64,000 nucleotides of DNA, from contig NZ_OY762934.1 of assembly GCF_963667045.1 (NCBI RefSeq), positions 4,284,501 through 4,348,500 on the forward strand. Reading direction: 5' to 3'. Source of the stretch: an uncultured Cohaesibacter sp. GTDB taxonomy: Bacteria; Pseudomonadota; Alphaproteobacteria; Rhizobiales; Cohaesibacteraceae. Positions 1 through 7,964 of this stretch are shown here, piece after piece (within the stretch, counting starts at the first letter, position 1; every line of letters begins with the position of its first letter). Below the pieces are notes generated by a model. That model was not told the DNA's origin. It saw nothing but the letters and a program-made list of their open reading frames with translations, and ran no database searches. The translations under genes and the position numbers were made by a program.

Positions 1-1
1 C

Positions 2-1009
2 GAAGTGGCAGTACATGCCGGTGTGTCGATTGCAACGGCCTCCAGAATCATCAATGGCATCACAAACAAGGCATCCACCGAGACCATCGCGCGGGTGAAG
101 GCTTCAATCGAGGAACTGTGCTATCGCCCGGCGAGTATCGGCAGGGCCTTGCGCTGTCAGGAGAGCCGGATCGTTGGCCTGTTGGCGGCGGCGATCGAGA
201 ATCCGATGATGGCGGCCATTGCCTCCTCAATCGAGAAGGCGTTGCGCGATGAAGGCTATGTGATGTCTTTGTGTGATACCTATGAACGGGCGGATGTGCA
301 GGATGAGTATCTGCTGGAAATGCATGCGCAGTTGGCGCGGGCGGTGATCATCATCGGGGCATTGAAGAGTCCGGTGCTGGATCGTATGCGGATCGATGGT
401 CCGCCGTTGCTGTTTGTCAACAGGCCAGACCCTGGCCATGCCCATAGTCCCTATGTGGGAATCGACAATTATCAGATCGGACGGGATGTGGCTGACATGC
501 TGATTGCGCGGGGAATTCGCCGTGTTAGCCTCATTCATGCGTCTCTGGATGCCACTGCGGCGACGCATCGGCGCCGGGGGGTGCTGGATGGCTTGGCCGC
601 TGGCGGTGTCGGTGAAGATGAGGTTGTCCACGCCCATGTGGAAGGGCTTAGCCATCTTAAGGTCGGCTATGACGCGATGCAGCAGATTTTGGCTCTTCCG
701 AATCCACCAAGGGTGATCCTGTGCATGAGTGATCTGCTGGCCTATGGTGCCTATCGTCGGGTCATTGAGGCCGGTTTTGACCCGGTTTCGGACTTCGGCT
801 TCATCGGCTTTGATGAAAACCCGCTGAACCCGTGGATTGCCGGTTGGCTGAATTCCATCGGCGTATCTGCAGACCTCTATGGGCAGGCCAGCGTCGACGC
901 CCTCAAGGCGATCTGGGACGGGGATGAGAATTATGGACCGGTCTATCTTGCTCACAGCCTGCGGCTCAATGGAAAGCCGTTGCCCGGCGAGCTGGCATCC
1001 GGGCTGTGA
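2..1009 (+). CDS. LacI-family transcriptional regulator (5' end cut by window)
   Basis: This is a sugar-type repressor: an N-terminal LacI helix-turn-helix followed by a periplasmic-binding-protein-like effector domain. The visible protein begins inside the recognition helices (AVHAGVSIATASRIINGI), so only about ten residues and the start codon are missing to the left. The hinge and core follow (RPASIGRALR, then IVGLLAAAIENP), and the C-terminal core carries the family-typical IGFDENPLNPW segment. LacI proteins normally bind operators of adjacent catabolic or transport genes and release on binding a sugar or nucleoside; its target is probably to the left and cannot be seen. The next gene, apt, is 327 bp away behind a terminator-like hairpin and is unlikely to be co-transcribed. 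Confidence 0.9.
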   Translation, partial: EVAVHAGVSIATASRIINGITNKASTETIARVKASIEELCYRPASIGRALRCQESRIVGLLAAAIENPMMAAIASSIEKALRDEGYVMSLCDTYERADVQDEYLLEMHAQLARAVIIIGALKSPVLDRMRIDGPPLLFVNRPDPGHAHSPYVGIDNYQIGRDVADMLIARGIRRVSLIHASLDATAATHRRRGVLDGLAAGGVGEDEVVHAHVEGLSHLKVGYDAMQQILALPNPPRVILCMSDLLAYGAYRRVIEAGFDPVSDFGFIGFDENPLNPWIAGWLNSIGVSADLYGQASVDALKAIWDGDENYGPVYLAHSLRLNGKPLPGELASGL

Positions 1010-1336
1010 AGGCGTCATCTGGCCCTGATTTGTGGAGAGCGCGGGACGTGGCTGAGCTGGGTGATGCAGATTGCATTGGAAACTGTTGTCGCACTGGCGC
1101 GGGATGGGGTTATCTGCTATTGCAGCCATAAAGCCTGTGGCAACAGGCTTTTCAAGCTTTGGGCGGCCTTGCCGCTGCTGGCGTATGGGGCTTAGAAGAT
1201 CCTGCTCTGGGGCCCTGTGCGCTTTGTGCTTTCTGCAGCAACCCTGTTGAGGCACGAAGCGAAGGGGCGCTGGCGGTTGATCAAGCCGATGAAAAGTCGT
1301 TGCCGATCAAATATTGCGAGAAGCGGAGCCTATTGA
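1010..1336. other. Intergenic region between LacI regulator and apt
   Basis: I see no convincing gene in these 327 bases; short open frames here have no family features. The region contains one terminator-like hairpin (1130-1152) and presumably the apt promoter, which I cannot place. Confidence 0.5.
1130..1152 (+). terminator. Putative rho-independent terminator of the LacI-family gene
   Basis: A 9-bp perfect stem (AAAGCCTGT / ACAGGCTTT) with a four-base loop runs into a short T run. It lies 120 bp after the LacI stop codon. Confidence 0.55.
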
Positions 1337-1882
1337 ATGTCCAGCAGTGAAAAAATCGACCTGAAAGATCTGATCCGGTCCATTCCCGACTACCCGAAAC
1401 GGGGCATCATTTTCAGGGATATCACCAGTCTTATTGCCCATGCGGAAGGGTTTCGCCAGTCCATTCGCGATCTTTGTGCTCCCTATGTTGATCTGCAGAT
1501 CGACAAGGTGATCGGCATTGAGGCCCGCGGCTTCATTTTCGGTGGTGCCATGGCCGACTATCTCGGCGTTGGGTTTGTTCCCATTCGCAAGCAGGGCAAA
1601 CTGCCCGGTGCCGTGGTCGCACAGGACTATTCGCTGGAATATGGCACGGACCGCATCGAGATGCATGCGGATGCGGTAGCCCCGGGCGAGAAGGTGATCC
1701 TCGTGGATGACCTGATTGCCACAGGCGGTACGGCGATTGCGGCCATCGAGCTGCTGCAGGGCGTTGGCGGAGAGGTCATCTCGTCGGCCTTTGTGATCGA
1801 TCTGCCTGATCTGGGCGGGGCGTCTCTGCTCCGGGGTCGCAACATCAATGTCCATACGCTGGTTGATTTCGAAGGGCACTGA
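1337..1882 (+). CDS. apt: Adenine phosphoribosyltransferase
   Basis: Apt is the purine-salvage enzyme that makes AMP and pyrophosphate from adenine and PRPP in the cytoplasm. The 181-residue length is normal for the family. The PRPP-binding motif [14 protein letters not shown] lies at residues 120-133, and the N-terminal segment with [15 protein letters not shown] is the Apt signature that separates it from other type I phosphoribosyltransferases. The ATG at 1337 is preceded by a GGAG-like ribosome site. It appears to be monocistronic. The identification is firm. Confidence 0.97.
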   Translation: MSSSEKIDLKDLIRSIPDYPKRGIIFRDITSLIAHAEGFRQSIRDLCAPYVDLQIDKVIGIEARGFIFGGAMADYLGVGFVPIRKQGKLPGAVVAQDYSLEYGTDRIEMHADAVAPGEKVILVDDLIATGGTAIAAIELLQGVGGEVISSAFVIDLPDLGGASLLRGRNINVHTLVDFEGH

Positions 1883-2069
1883 TGGTGTGCCCGGATGGAG
1901 GCAGGGACGTCTGGTTGCTGCTTTCTGTGACTTAATGGCGCATTTAGGTGTTTTTCCAGAGGCTGGGTACGGATTTGGGATAGGATGGGCCTGTCACAAA
2001 ACCATGATCTTGATGAATGGTCTCAACGCATGGTTTTAATGTATGGTTTCAACTTAATGGAGGTTGCTC

Positions 2070-2261
2070 ATGACCGTCAATGTAGGAAAGCTTGACCGGA
2101 TATTGCGCGTCATTGTTGGCGTTGTCTTGCTGGCGATTGTCTTTGTCGGGCCGCAGACGCTGTGGGGACTGCTCGGTATCGTGCCTCTGGCGACCGGCCT
2201 GTTCCGCTTCTGCCCGCTCTATCTGCCGTTTGGAATCAATACCTGCGAGCGGTCTGACTGA
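2070..2261 (+). CDS. DUF2892 (YgaP-like) small inner-membrane protein
   Basis: This 63-residue protein has two hydrophobic segments (around residues 9-28 and 32-50) and ends with FCPLYLPFGINTC, the usual DUF2892 tail with its conserved cysteines. DUF2892 modules occur alone or fused to rhodanese domains in sulfur-handling proteins, so a link with persulfide or sulfide chemistry is plausible but not shown. I chose the ATG at 2070 because a GGAGG ribosome site sits six bases upstream; an in-frame TTG at 2064 would overlap that site. A second member lies at 59889 in a sulfur gene region. Confidence 0.85.
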   Translation: MTVNVGKLDRILRVIVGVVLLAIVFVGPQTLWGLLGIVPLATGLFRFCPLYLPFGINTCERSD

Positions 2262-2311
2262 CGGGATGGCGGCTGCGCTCCGGGCGCGGCGCATCTCATG
2301 TCTTCAACAAG

Positions 2312-2350
2312 AAAAGCCACGCCGGATTGTCGGCGTGGCTTTCTTTTTTT
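2312..2350. terminator. Bidirectional rho-independent terminator
   Basis: A 12-bp GC-rich stem (AAAGCCACGCCG / CGGCGTGGCTTT) is followed by a long T run on the + strand and preceded by an A run, so it can serve both the DUF2892 gene and the convergent RraA-like gene. Confidence 0.85.
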
Positions 2351-2370
2351 CTGTCCTGGGAGGATATGGC

Positions 2371-3030
2371 TCAGACCGGCCAGATCTGCTGGAGCTTTTC
2401 GCCGGCCAGAATGCGGTCGCGAGCGGTGGCTTCCTGTTTGCCCAGAGCGTCAGCCTGATCTGCGACGGCCTTGACATGCTCTTTCGGGATCACGACGACG
2501 CCGTCGATATCACCGAAAATCACGTCGCCCGGCTTGACGGTTGCCTTGCCGATGGTCAGCGGAACCTGGCTTTTGACGGGTTCTTTCTTGCCCGTTACAC
2601 CGATCGGGCTCGGGGCGGTGCCAAACAGCGGATAGCCGAGGGCGCGGACCTGTGCCAGATCGCGAACGGTGCCGTTGACGACAGTGGCGGCTGCCCCTGC
2701 GGTCTTGGCGCCGGTGCTCATCAGCTCGCCGGAGCAGGAGCCCGGTGCGCAGGATGCATCACAGACCAGAATCGACCCTTTGGGGGCATTGTCGATGGCG
2801 TTGTGATAGACATCCTGAGGTTCGCCCTTGCGGTCGGACGGGGCGAACAGCACGGTAACTGCGGGGCCGCAAACAATCTTGCCCGGTTCCAGAGCGCCCA
2901 GCAGGGAAATGCCCTCAAGGCATCCCCAAAGCCCGAGGGCTTCCATGCTGTCGTGAATGTCGCCGGAGTACCATTTTTTCAGACGTTCGATTGCCTCCCA
3001 ATCCGTATCTGAATAATCGAAGTCAGCCAT
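2371..3030 (-). CDS. RraA-like protein (HMG/CHA aldolase or demethylmenaquinone methyltransferase-like family)
   Basis: This 219-residue protein has the RraA fold. The segment GDIHDSMEALG near the N terminus, the glycine-rich stretch before VVNGTVRDLAQVRALGYPLFG and the GDVIFGDIDGVVVIP motif are typical. Family members include the RNase E inhibitor RraA and class II aldolases that cleave 4-hydroxy-4-methyl-2-oxoglutarate or 4-carboxy-4-hydroxy-2-oxoadipate; the TVRD arginine and aspartate fit the aldolase active site. Being next to a GntR regulator and opposite a TTT transporter, it more likely cleaves a keto-acid from the imported substrate than acts on RNase E. The start is one base after the end of the regulator gene, so the two form an operon with the regulator first. 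The substrate is unknown. Confidence 0.85.
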   Translation of the reverse strand: MADFDYSDTDWEAIERLKKWYSGDIHDSMEALGLWGCLEGISLLGALEPGKIVCGPAVTVLFAPSDRKGEPQDVYHNAIDNAPKGSILVCDASCAPGSCSGELMSTGAKTAGAAATVVNGTVRDLAQVRALGYPLFGTAPSPIGVTGKKEPVKSQVPLTIGKATVKPGDVIFGDIDGVVVIPKEHVKAVADQADALGKQEATARDRILAGEKLQQIWPV

Positions 3031-3031
3031 A

Positions 3032-3805
3032 TCAATCCTCTTCCTTGGCCTGTTTGATGTTGGATTTTTCTATGGCCTGGCGAAGATAATTGGCGCTCTT
3101 GTCAATTTGTGTTCGGATGAGCTCCACCGCTCCTGCATCATCACTCTTGCGGAGCTTCTCAAAAATATCGGCATGCTCGTCATAGGCATTGCTGAGAGAT
3201 TTGATCGGCACCCGGCTGGTTACGTGGATGACATCGTTGATCAGGCCTGAGAAATTGTCATAGATCCGCATCAGCACCTGGTTGTCGGTTGCATGCACGA
3301 TGGCCAGATGAAAGGCCGCGTCGGCATTGACAAATGCGGGAAAATCCTTGTTGTCCCGCGCCTTTCTCATGGCTGCGAGCGCTTCCTCGACCCTTGTGTA
3401 ATCCGGGGTCGGGAGATTGGTCAGGATAATCAGGGATTCAGTCTCGATCATCCGGCGAACAGCCATCAGCTGCAGCAGGTAATTGGAGTCGGAGTAGAAC
3501 TGCTGGCGGACGGTCACCGCGAGGGCGTCGAGATAGTTGTTGACGTCGTCACGCACGACTTCAGTGCGTTCGCCATGGCGGCGTTGCACCAGTCCCTTGA
3601 CTTCCAGTTCCTGAATGGCCTCGCGTACGGCCCGGGTGGAAACGCCGAACTCACGCGCAATCGCGCTTTCCGATTCCAGGCGATCCCCGACCTTCAGCTC
3701 TCCATTAAGGATACGGCTTTCGAGCACCGACGATACGACCGAGTGCAACCTGCCGCGTTTCAGCGGGGTCTGGATTGTTTCACCTATTTCAGTCATGCCA
3801 GCCAT
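3032..3805 (-). CDS. GntR-family (FadR subfamily, FCD domain) transcriptional regulator
   Basis: A winged helix-turn-helix (about residues 15-80, with DRLESESAIAREFGVSTRAVREAIQELE) precedes an all-helical FCD effector domain, the layout of FadR/LldR regulators of organic-acid and sugar-acid catabolism. I chose the ATG at 3805 because a GGAG site sits six bases upstream; a longer in-frame TTG start at 3844 would reach into the promoter region. It is divergent from the TTT transporter operon and followed by the RraA-like gene. A perfect 15-bp palindrome (3846-3860) between the two transcripts is its probable operator, which would make it an autoregulated local repressor. Confidence 0.92.
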   Translation of the reverse strand: MAGMTEIGETIQTPLKRGRLHSVVSSVLESRILNGELKVGDRLESESAIAREFGVSTRAVREAIQELEVKGLVQRRHGERTEVVRDDVNNYLDALAVTVRQQFYSDSNYLLQLMAVRRMIETESLIILTNLPTPDYTRVEEALAAMRKARDNKDFPAFVNADAAFHLAIVHATDNQVLMRIYDNFSGLINDVIHVTSRVPIKSLSNAYDEHADIFEKLRKSDDAGAVELIRTQIDKSANYLRQAIEKSNIKQAKEED

Positions 3806-3837
3806 TTGGTCTCCATGAATCTCATCTCTTGGATATA

Positions 3838-3870
3838 TTGACAATACTCATGACATGAGTCATAAGTCAA
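3838..3870. promoter_or_regulatory. Overlapping divergent promoters with a palindromic GntR operator in the spacer
   Basis: On the + strand a perfect -35 TTGACA (3838-3843) is followed after exactly 17 bases by CATAAG (3861-3866) as a possible -10. The spacer contains the perfect palindrome ACTCATGACATGAGT (3846-3860). On the - strand TTGACT (3870-3865) and TATTGT (3846-3841) can form a promoter for the GntR gene across the same element. A dimer bound to the palindrome would block both directions. The assignment to this GntR protein is inferred from position. Confidence 0.65.
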
Positions 3871-3938
3871 GTGTTATCTATGCGCGCCACGGAGGGATCG
3901 AGGCACGTATGGGAGGATACTTATGGGAGGTTAAATAT

Positions 3939-4916
3939 ATGAGCCCACAATTCAAGCGCATCATTCGTACATCTGTTGCAGCAATGGCTCTTTGCACAAT
4001 TGCCGGCAGCGCCTTTGCTGCATGGCCGGAACGCGCCGTTACCGTTATCGTGCCATGGTCTGCCGGTGGTGGCACCGATGCCACTGCCCGCATGGTTGCT
4101 GCTGATTTGCAGGAACATTTCGGTCAGCCCTTCAACGTCGTCAACCGCACAGGTGGCGGTGGTCTGGTCGGCCATGCCGCGATCGCCAATGCCAAGCCGG
4201 ATGGCTATACCCTCGGTGTGATCACCATCGAAAGCACCATGTATGAAAGCCAGGGTCTGCCGGGCGTCACGCCAAAAGACTATGACTTCATCGGACGCTA
4301 CAATGCCGACGCCATCGGCATCAACGTTTCCACCAAGTCCAGCTATGGTTCCGCCAAGGACCTGATTGATGCGGTCAAGGCAAATCCGGGCAAGATTACT
4401 GCTTCGGGCGCCAACCGTGGTGGTCTGTCCCATCTGGCATGGGCCGGTCTTCTGAATACCCTCGACATTGCTCCTGACGCAAGTGTCTGGGTGGCTTCTG
4501 ACGGCTCTGCTCCTGCCATGCAGCAGATCGCTGCCGGTGCCATTGACGTCGTTTCCACCTCTCCGGCCGAAGCCCGTTCGCTTGTCGAGGCAGGGGAAGT
4601 CAAGACTTTGGCCCTGATTGCCGGTGAACGTAGCGAATTGTTCCCGGACATTCCTTCTACCGACGAAATCTTTGGCATCAAATGGTCGCCGATGCCGTTC
4701 CGCGGTCTTGCCGGTCCTGATGGTATGCCGAAAGAAGTCACTGATGCGCTTTCCAGTGCCCTCAAGGGCATCACCGAAGACGCAAAATTCAAGGACTTCA
4801 TGAAGTCTCGCGGCTTCTCGGTAGCCTATCAGGATGCCGACACCTTCAAGGCAACCGTCATGGCCGACTATGAAGGTCTTGGCAAAATCATGAAAGCTGT
4901 CGGACTGGCAAAATAA
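3939..4916 (+). CDS. TTT-family tripartite tricarboxylate transporter, periplasmic substrate-binding protein (TctC/BUG type)
   Basis: This 325-residue protein binds an organic acid in the periplasm and hands it to the TctAB membrane proteins. It has a Sec signal peptide (about residues 1-27, ending GSAFA) and the BUG-family start of the mature chain (WPERAVTVIVPWSAGGGTDATAR), where the loop after the first strand binds a carboxylate. The ATG at 3939 follows a GGGAGG site by eight bases; an upstream in-frame ATG at 3855 would add a non-signal leader and is unlikely. It is first in an operon with the small and large membrane subunits, an SDR and a fucose-isomerase-like gene. The substrate cannot be read from sequence. 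Confidence 0.93.
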   Translation: MSPQFKRIIRTSVAAMALCTIAGSAFAAWPERAVTVIVPWSAGGGTDATARMVAADLQEHFGQPFNVVNRTGGGGLVGHAAIANAKPDGYTLGVITIESTMYESQGLPGVTPKDYDFIGRYNADAIGINVSTKSSYGSAKDLIDAVKANPGKITASGANRGGLSHLAWAGLLNTLDIAPDASVWVASDGSAPAMQQIAAGAIDVVSTSPAEARSLVEAGEVKTLALIAGERSELFPDIPSTDEIFGIKWSPMPFRGLAGPDGMPKEVTDALSSALKGITEDAKFKDFMKSRGFSVAYQDADTFKATVMADYEGLGKIMKAVGLAK

Positions 4917-4938
4917 CGCCTCTCGCGGAGAGTATCTC

Positions 4939-5412
4939 ATGAGAATTAGCGACCGGGTCATTGGGCCTGTGTTACTGCTCTTCGGAGTGGTGGTGATTTG
5001 GGGGGCTTCCGGGCTCCCCACTGTCCCCGGAGTAAGGTTCGGCGCGGACCTGATGCCTTCCCTGATCGGCTTCTGTCTGACCGGGCTTGGCCTTTCCATC
5101 GCCATTGGAGGGTTTGCTTCCAAGGAACGTGACCGGCTTCTGGACATTTCCGAGTGGAGTGTTTCCCTGCGCAACAAGCTGGCCGCCATCTGGAGTCTTG
5201 GCGGGCTCATTCTGGGGGGGCTGCTGTTTGAAGTCATCGGCTTCCCGCTGCTGGGCGTCATTTACATGGCTGTGCTGATGACCTTGATGGGAACCCGTCC
5301 CAGAACCACTGTCGCCGTTTCCATTTTTGTGGTGGCCGCGCTCTACATCGGCTTTTCCAAGGGTCTGCTGGTGCCTTTGCCCGCTGGTCTGCTGGGAGGA
5401 ATCCTTCCATGA
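4939..5412 (+). CDS. TTT transporter small membrane subunit (TctB family)
   Basis: The 157-residue protein has four hydrophobic segments (about residues 7-24, 36-53, 83-104 and 117-150), the usual TctB architecture. It assists the large TctA subunit in proton- or sodium-coupled uptake of carboxylates. The start codon follows a GGAGAG site, 22 bp after the binding-protein gene. Its stop overlaps the start of the large subunit in an ATGA arrangement, so the two are translationally coupled. TctB sequences are poorly conserved; the assignment rests on topology and gene order. Confidence 0.9.
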   Translation: MRISDRVIGPVLLLFGVVVIWGASGLPTVPGVRFGADLMPSLIGFCLTGLGLSIAIGGFASKERDRLLDISEWSVSLRNKLAAIWSLGGLILGGLLFEVIGFPLLGVIYMAVLMTLMGTRPRTTVAVSIFVVAALYIGFSKGLLVPLPAGLLGGILP

Positions 5413-6977
5413 TGAGTTTTGACATCCTGGCTTCGGCACTGGGCGTGGTCATGCAGCCTGCCGTGCTGATTGCCATCTTTCTCGGTGCGGTCTATGGTTT
5501 GTTCATCGGGGCCTTGCCCGGATTGACGGCGACCATGTCCACCGCGCTGCTCGTCCCCATTACCTTCTATATGGATCCGCTGCCGGCGATTGCCCTCATC
5601 GTATCCAGTACGGCAATGGCCATTTCGGCCGGTGATATCCCCGGCACCTTGCTGCGCATTCCGGGCACGCCCGCATCGGCAGCCTATACCGACGAATCCT
5701 TCCAGATGACCTTGCACGGCAAGGCCAGTCTGGCTTTGTCTCTGGGCTTCTTCTTCTCGGCGATGGGGGGGCTGATCGGTGCGACCGTGTTGCTGGTGAC
5801 CGGGCCGCTTTTGGCGCGGGTTTCGCTCAATTTTTCCAGCTTTGAGTTCTTCTGGCTGGCCGTGCTGGGGCTTTTGACCTGTGCACTGGTCAGTGGCAGC
5901 AACATGGCGCGCGGGTTCGTGTCGCTGATGTTCGGCCTGCTGATTGCGACGGTTGGCCTCGATGTGACCACGGGTGCCCCCCGTTTCACCTTCGGTCAGC
6001 TCGAGCTGATGGGCGGGGTGTCCTTCATTCCCGTCATGATCGGCATGTTTGCCTTCTCCGAGATCCTGCGCGGGTTTACCACCAGCAAGACCGGTGAGCA
6101 GACCATGCCCAACATCGGCAAGATCGTTCCTTTCAAGGGGATTGGCGGCTTGCTGCGCAAATATCCCTTCTCGGCCATTCGCGGCGCAGCCCTTGGTACC
6201 TCCGTTGGTGCCTTGCCCGGTGTTGGCGGCGATCTGGCCGCCTGGATTGCCTATGGCATGAGCCGTCGCTTCTCCAAGACACCGGAGAAATATGGCACCG
6301 GCCATCCCGAAGGGCTGATCGAGGCGACATCGTCGAACAATGCAGGTCTGTCGAGCGCCTGGATTCCGGCGCTGGTGTTCGGTATCCCCGGTGATGCGGT
6401 GACGGCCATTGCGGTCGGCGTGCTGTTCATGAAGGGGGTTGCCCCCGGGCCACGTCTGTTCGTCGAAAATCCGACGATGCCGACGGCCATCATCATGACC
6501 TTCTTCGTCTCCAATCTGCTGCTGTTTCCGCTTGGCTATGTGGCCATCAAGGTTGCCCGGCACGTGCTCTCGATCCCCCGTTCGGTGATCGTGCCGATCA
6601 TCCTGATCTGCTGCTTCCTTGGCTCCTATGCGGTCAACAACACCCTCTACGGTGTCTGGATCATGCTGATTGCCGGTGTTGTCGGCTACTTGATGGAGCG
6701 CAACGGCTTCCCTATTGCGCCGGTCATTCTGGGCCTCGTGCTCGGGCCGGTTCTGGAACGCAACTTCATCATGTCGATGCAGATCACCAGCGGCAACTTG
6801 CTGGGCTTCTTTGAACGGCCGATCGCCTGCGGTCTGGGCCTGCTGATCTGTGCCATCTTCCTGTTCTCCGTGATCAAGTCGGTGCGACGCTGGCTGAGCG
6901 GGGATGCCGCTCGGCGGCGCAAGGCCCTCATTGAGAATGCCAAGGATGTTGCCCAGGCACGGTCCCGCGACGCGTGA
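5409..6977 (+). CDS. TTT transporter large membrane subunit (TctA family)
   Basis: This 522-residue integral membrane protein is the transport channel of the tripartite tricarboxylate carrier. It shows the family's repeated glycine/proline-rich motifs: the N-terminal GALPGLTATMSTALLVP and, in the second half, GTSVGALPGVGGDLAAWIAYG, plus the conserved FGIPGDAVTAIAVG loop. About eleven or twelve membrane segments can be seen, and the length is normal. A GGGAGG site precedes the ATG at 5409. It lies between the small subunit, which it overlaps, and an SDR gene 66 bp downstream. Confidence 0.96.
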   Translation: MMSFDILASALGVVMQPAVLIAIFLGAVYGLFIGALPGLTATMSTALLVPITFYMDPLPAIALIVSSTAMAISAGDIPGTLLRIPGTPASAAYTDESFQMTLHGKASLALSLGFFFSAMGGLIGATVLLVTGPLLARVSLNFSSFEFFWLAVLGLLTCALVSGSNMARGFVSLMFGLLIATVGLDVTTGAPRFTFGQLELMGGVSFIPVMIGMFAFSEILRGFTTSKTGEQTMPNIGKIVPFKGIGGLLRKYPFSAIRGAALGTSVGALPGVGGDLAAWIAYGMSRRFSKTPEKYGTGHPEGLIEATSSNNAGLSSAWIPALVFGIPGDAVTAIAVGVLFMKGVAPGPRLFVENPTMPTAIIMTFFVSNLLLFPLGYVAIKVARHVLSIPRSVIVPIILICCFLGSYAVNNTLYGVWIMLIAGVVGYLMERNGFPIAPVILGLVLGPVLERNFIMSMQITSGNLLGFFERPIACGLGLLICAIFLFSVIKSVRRWLSGDAARRRKALIENAKDVAQARSRDA

Positions 6978-7043
6978 ATGCAAAAACAAATACAGGGCCG
7001 ATGAAACTGACGGCCCGAAAGTCAATATCGAAAGGACTACCCA

Positions 7044-7862
7044 ATGTATAATCCGTTTTCCGTTGAAGGGCGCGTTGCGATCGTCACCGGCGGTCTGGGC
7101 CAGATCGGTACCCAGCTCTGCACCACGCTTGCCCAGGCAGGCGCCAAGGTTGCTATCTATTCCCGTCGCCCGTTCAGCAAGGAACAGATCGCGGAGAAAT
7201 TTCCAGGCCTCGAAGACAGCATCAAGGTCTATGTCGCCAGCGTCAAGGACAAGGACGCCCTCGAAGCCGCGACGGAACAGCTGATCAAGGACTGGGGTGT
7301 GCCCGACATTCTGGTCAACAATGCCGGTATCGACTCCAAGCCTGATGGCGACGCCGACCAGAATGCTCCGTTCGAAGTCTATCCAAAGAAATATTGGGAC
7401 GACATCATCGAAACCAACCTGACCGGCGTCATGCTGACCTCGCAGGTTGTCGGCTCCAAGATGGCCGAGGCAGGCAAGGGCTCAATCATCAACATCGGCT
7501 CGATGTATGGCATGGTCTCCCCGAACCAGGCGCTCTATGCCTATCGTGAAGAGCGCGATGGCAAGCCCTTCATCAAGGCCATTTCCTATGCCGCTTCCAA
7601 GTCGGGCCTCATCAACATGACCCGCTATCTGGCCACCTACTGGGCCAAGAAGGGCGTTCGCGTGAACCTTGTCACCTATGGCGGCGTAAAGACCGGCTCG
7701 TTCGACAAGGAATTCATTGATGCCTTCCTGCAGCGCGTGCCGATGGGGCGTCAGGCCAATATCGAGGAATTCAGCCCGATCATCCACTTCTTGGGTTCTG
7801 ATGCATCGTCCTACATGACCGGTGCAAACCTTGTTCTGGATGGTGGCTTCACCAGCTGGTGA
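7044..7862 (+). CDS. Short-chain dehydrogenase/reductase (SDR)
   Basis: This is an NAD(P)-dependent oxidoreductase of the classical SDR family, 272 residues. The nucleotide-binding TGGLGQIG is at residues 15-22, NNAG at 92-95, the catalytic serine at 153 and the YxxxK pair at Y182/K186. The C-terminal GANLVLDGGFTSW is typical. The gene has an AAAGGA ribosome site and lies in the TTT transporter operon, so it probably oxidises a hydroxyl of the imported sugar acid or hydroxy acid. The aspartate/proline-rich insert around residues 98-115 is longer than in average members. The substrate is unknown. Confidence 0.93.
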   Translation: MYNPFSVEGRVAIVTGGLGQIGTQLCTTLAQAGAKVAIYSRRPFSKEQIAEKFPGLEDSIKVYVASVKDKDALEAATEQLIKDWGVPDILVNNAGIDSKPDGDADQNAPFEVYPKKYWDDIIETNLTGVMLTSQVVGSKMAEAGKGSIINIGSMYGMVSPNQALYAYREERDGKPFIKAISYAASKSGLINMTRYLATYWAKKGVRVNLVTYGGVKTGSFDKEFIDAFLQRVPMGRQANIEEFSPIIHFLGSDASSYMTGANLVLDGGFTSW

Positions 7863-7964
7863 TCGCGAACAAGAGATGAATTATTCCGCAAGGGCGGAAC
7901 GAGACAGGACGCTTGGCGGGATTGCCCGCCGGGTGTCGGACTATTTGGAGAGGAGGGTCTGGAT

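Noticed and set aside
5343-7025. A 560-codon open frame on the - strand opposite tctA
   Set aside because: The product is rich in G, H, Q, R and D with no domain, and it mirrors the codons of the real membrane protein gene.
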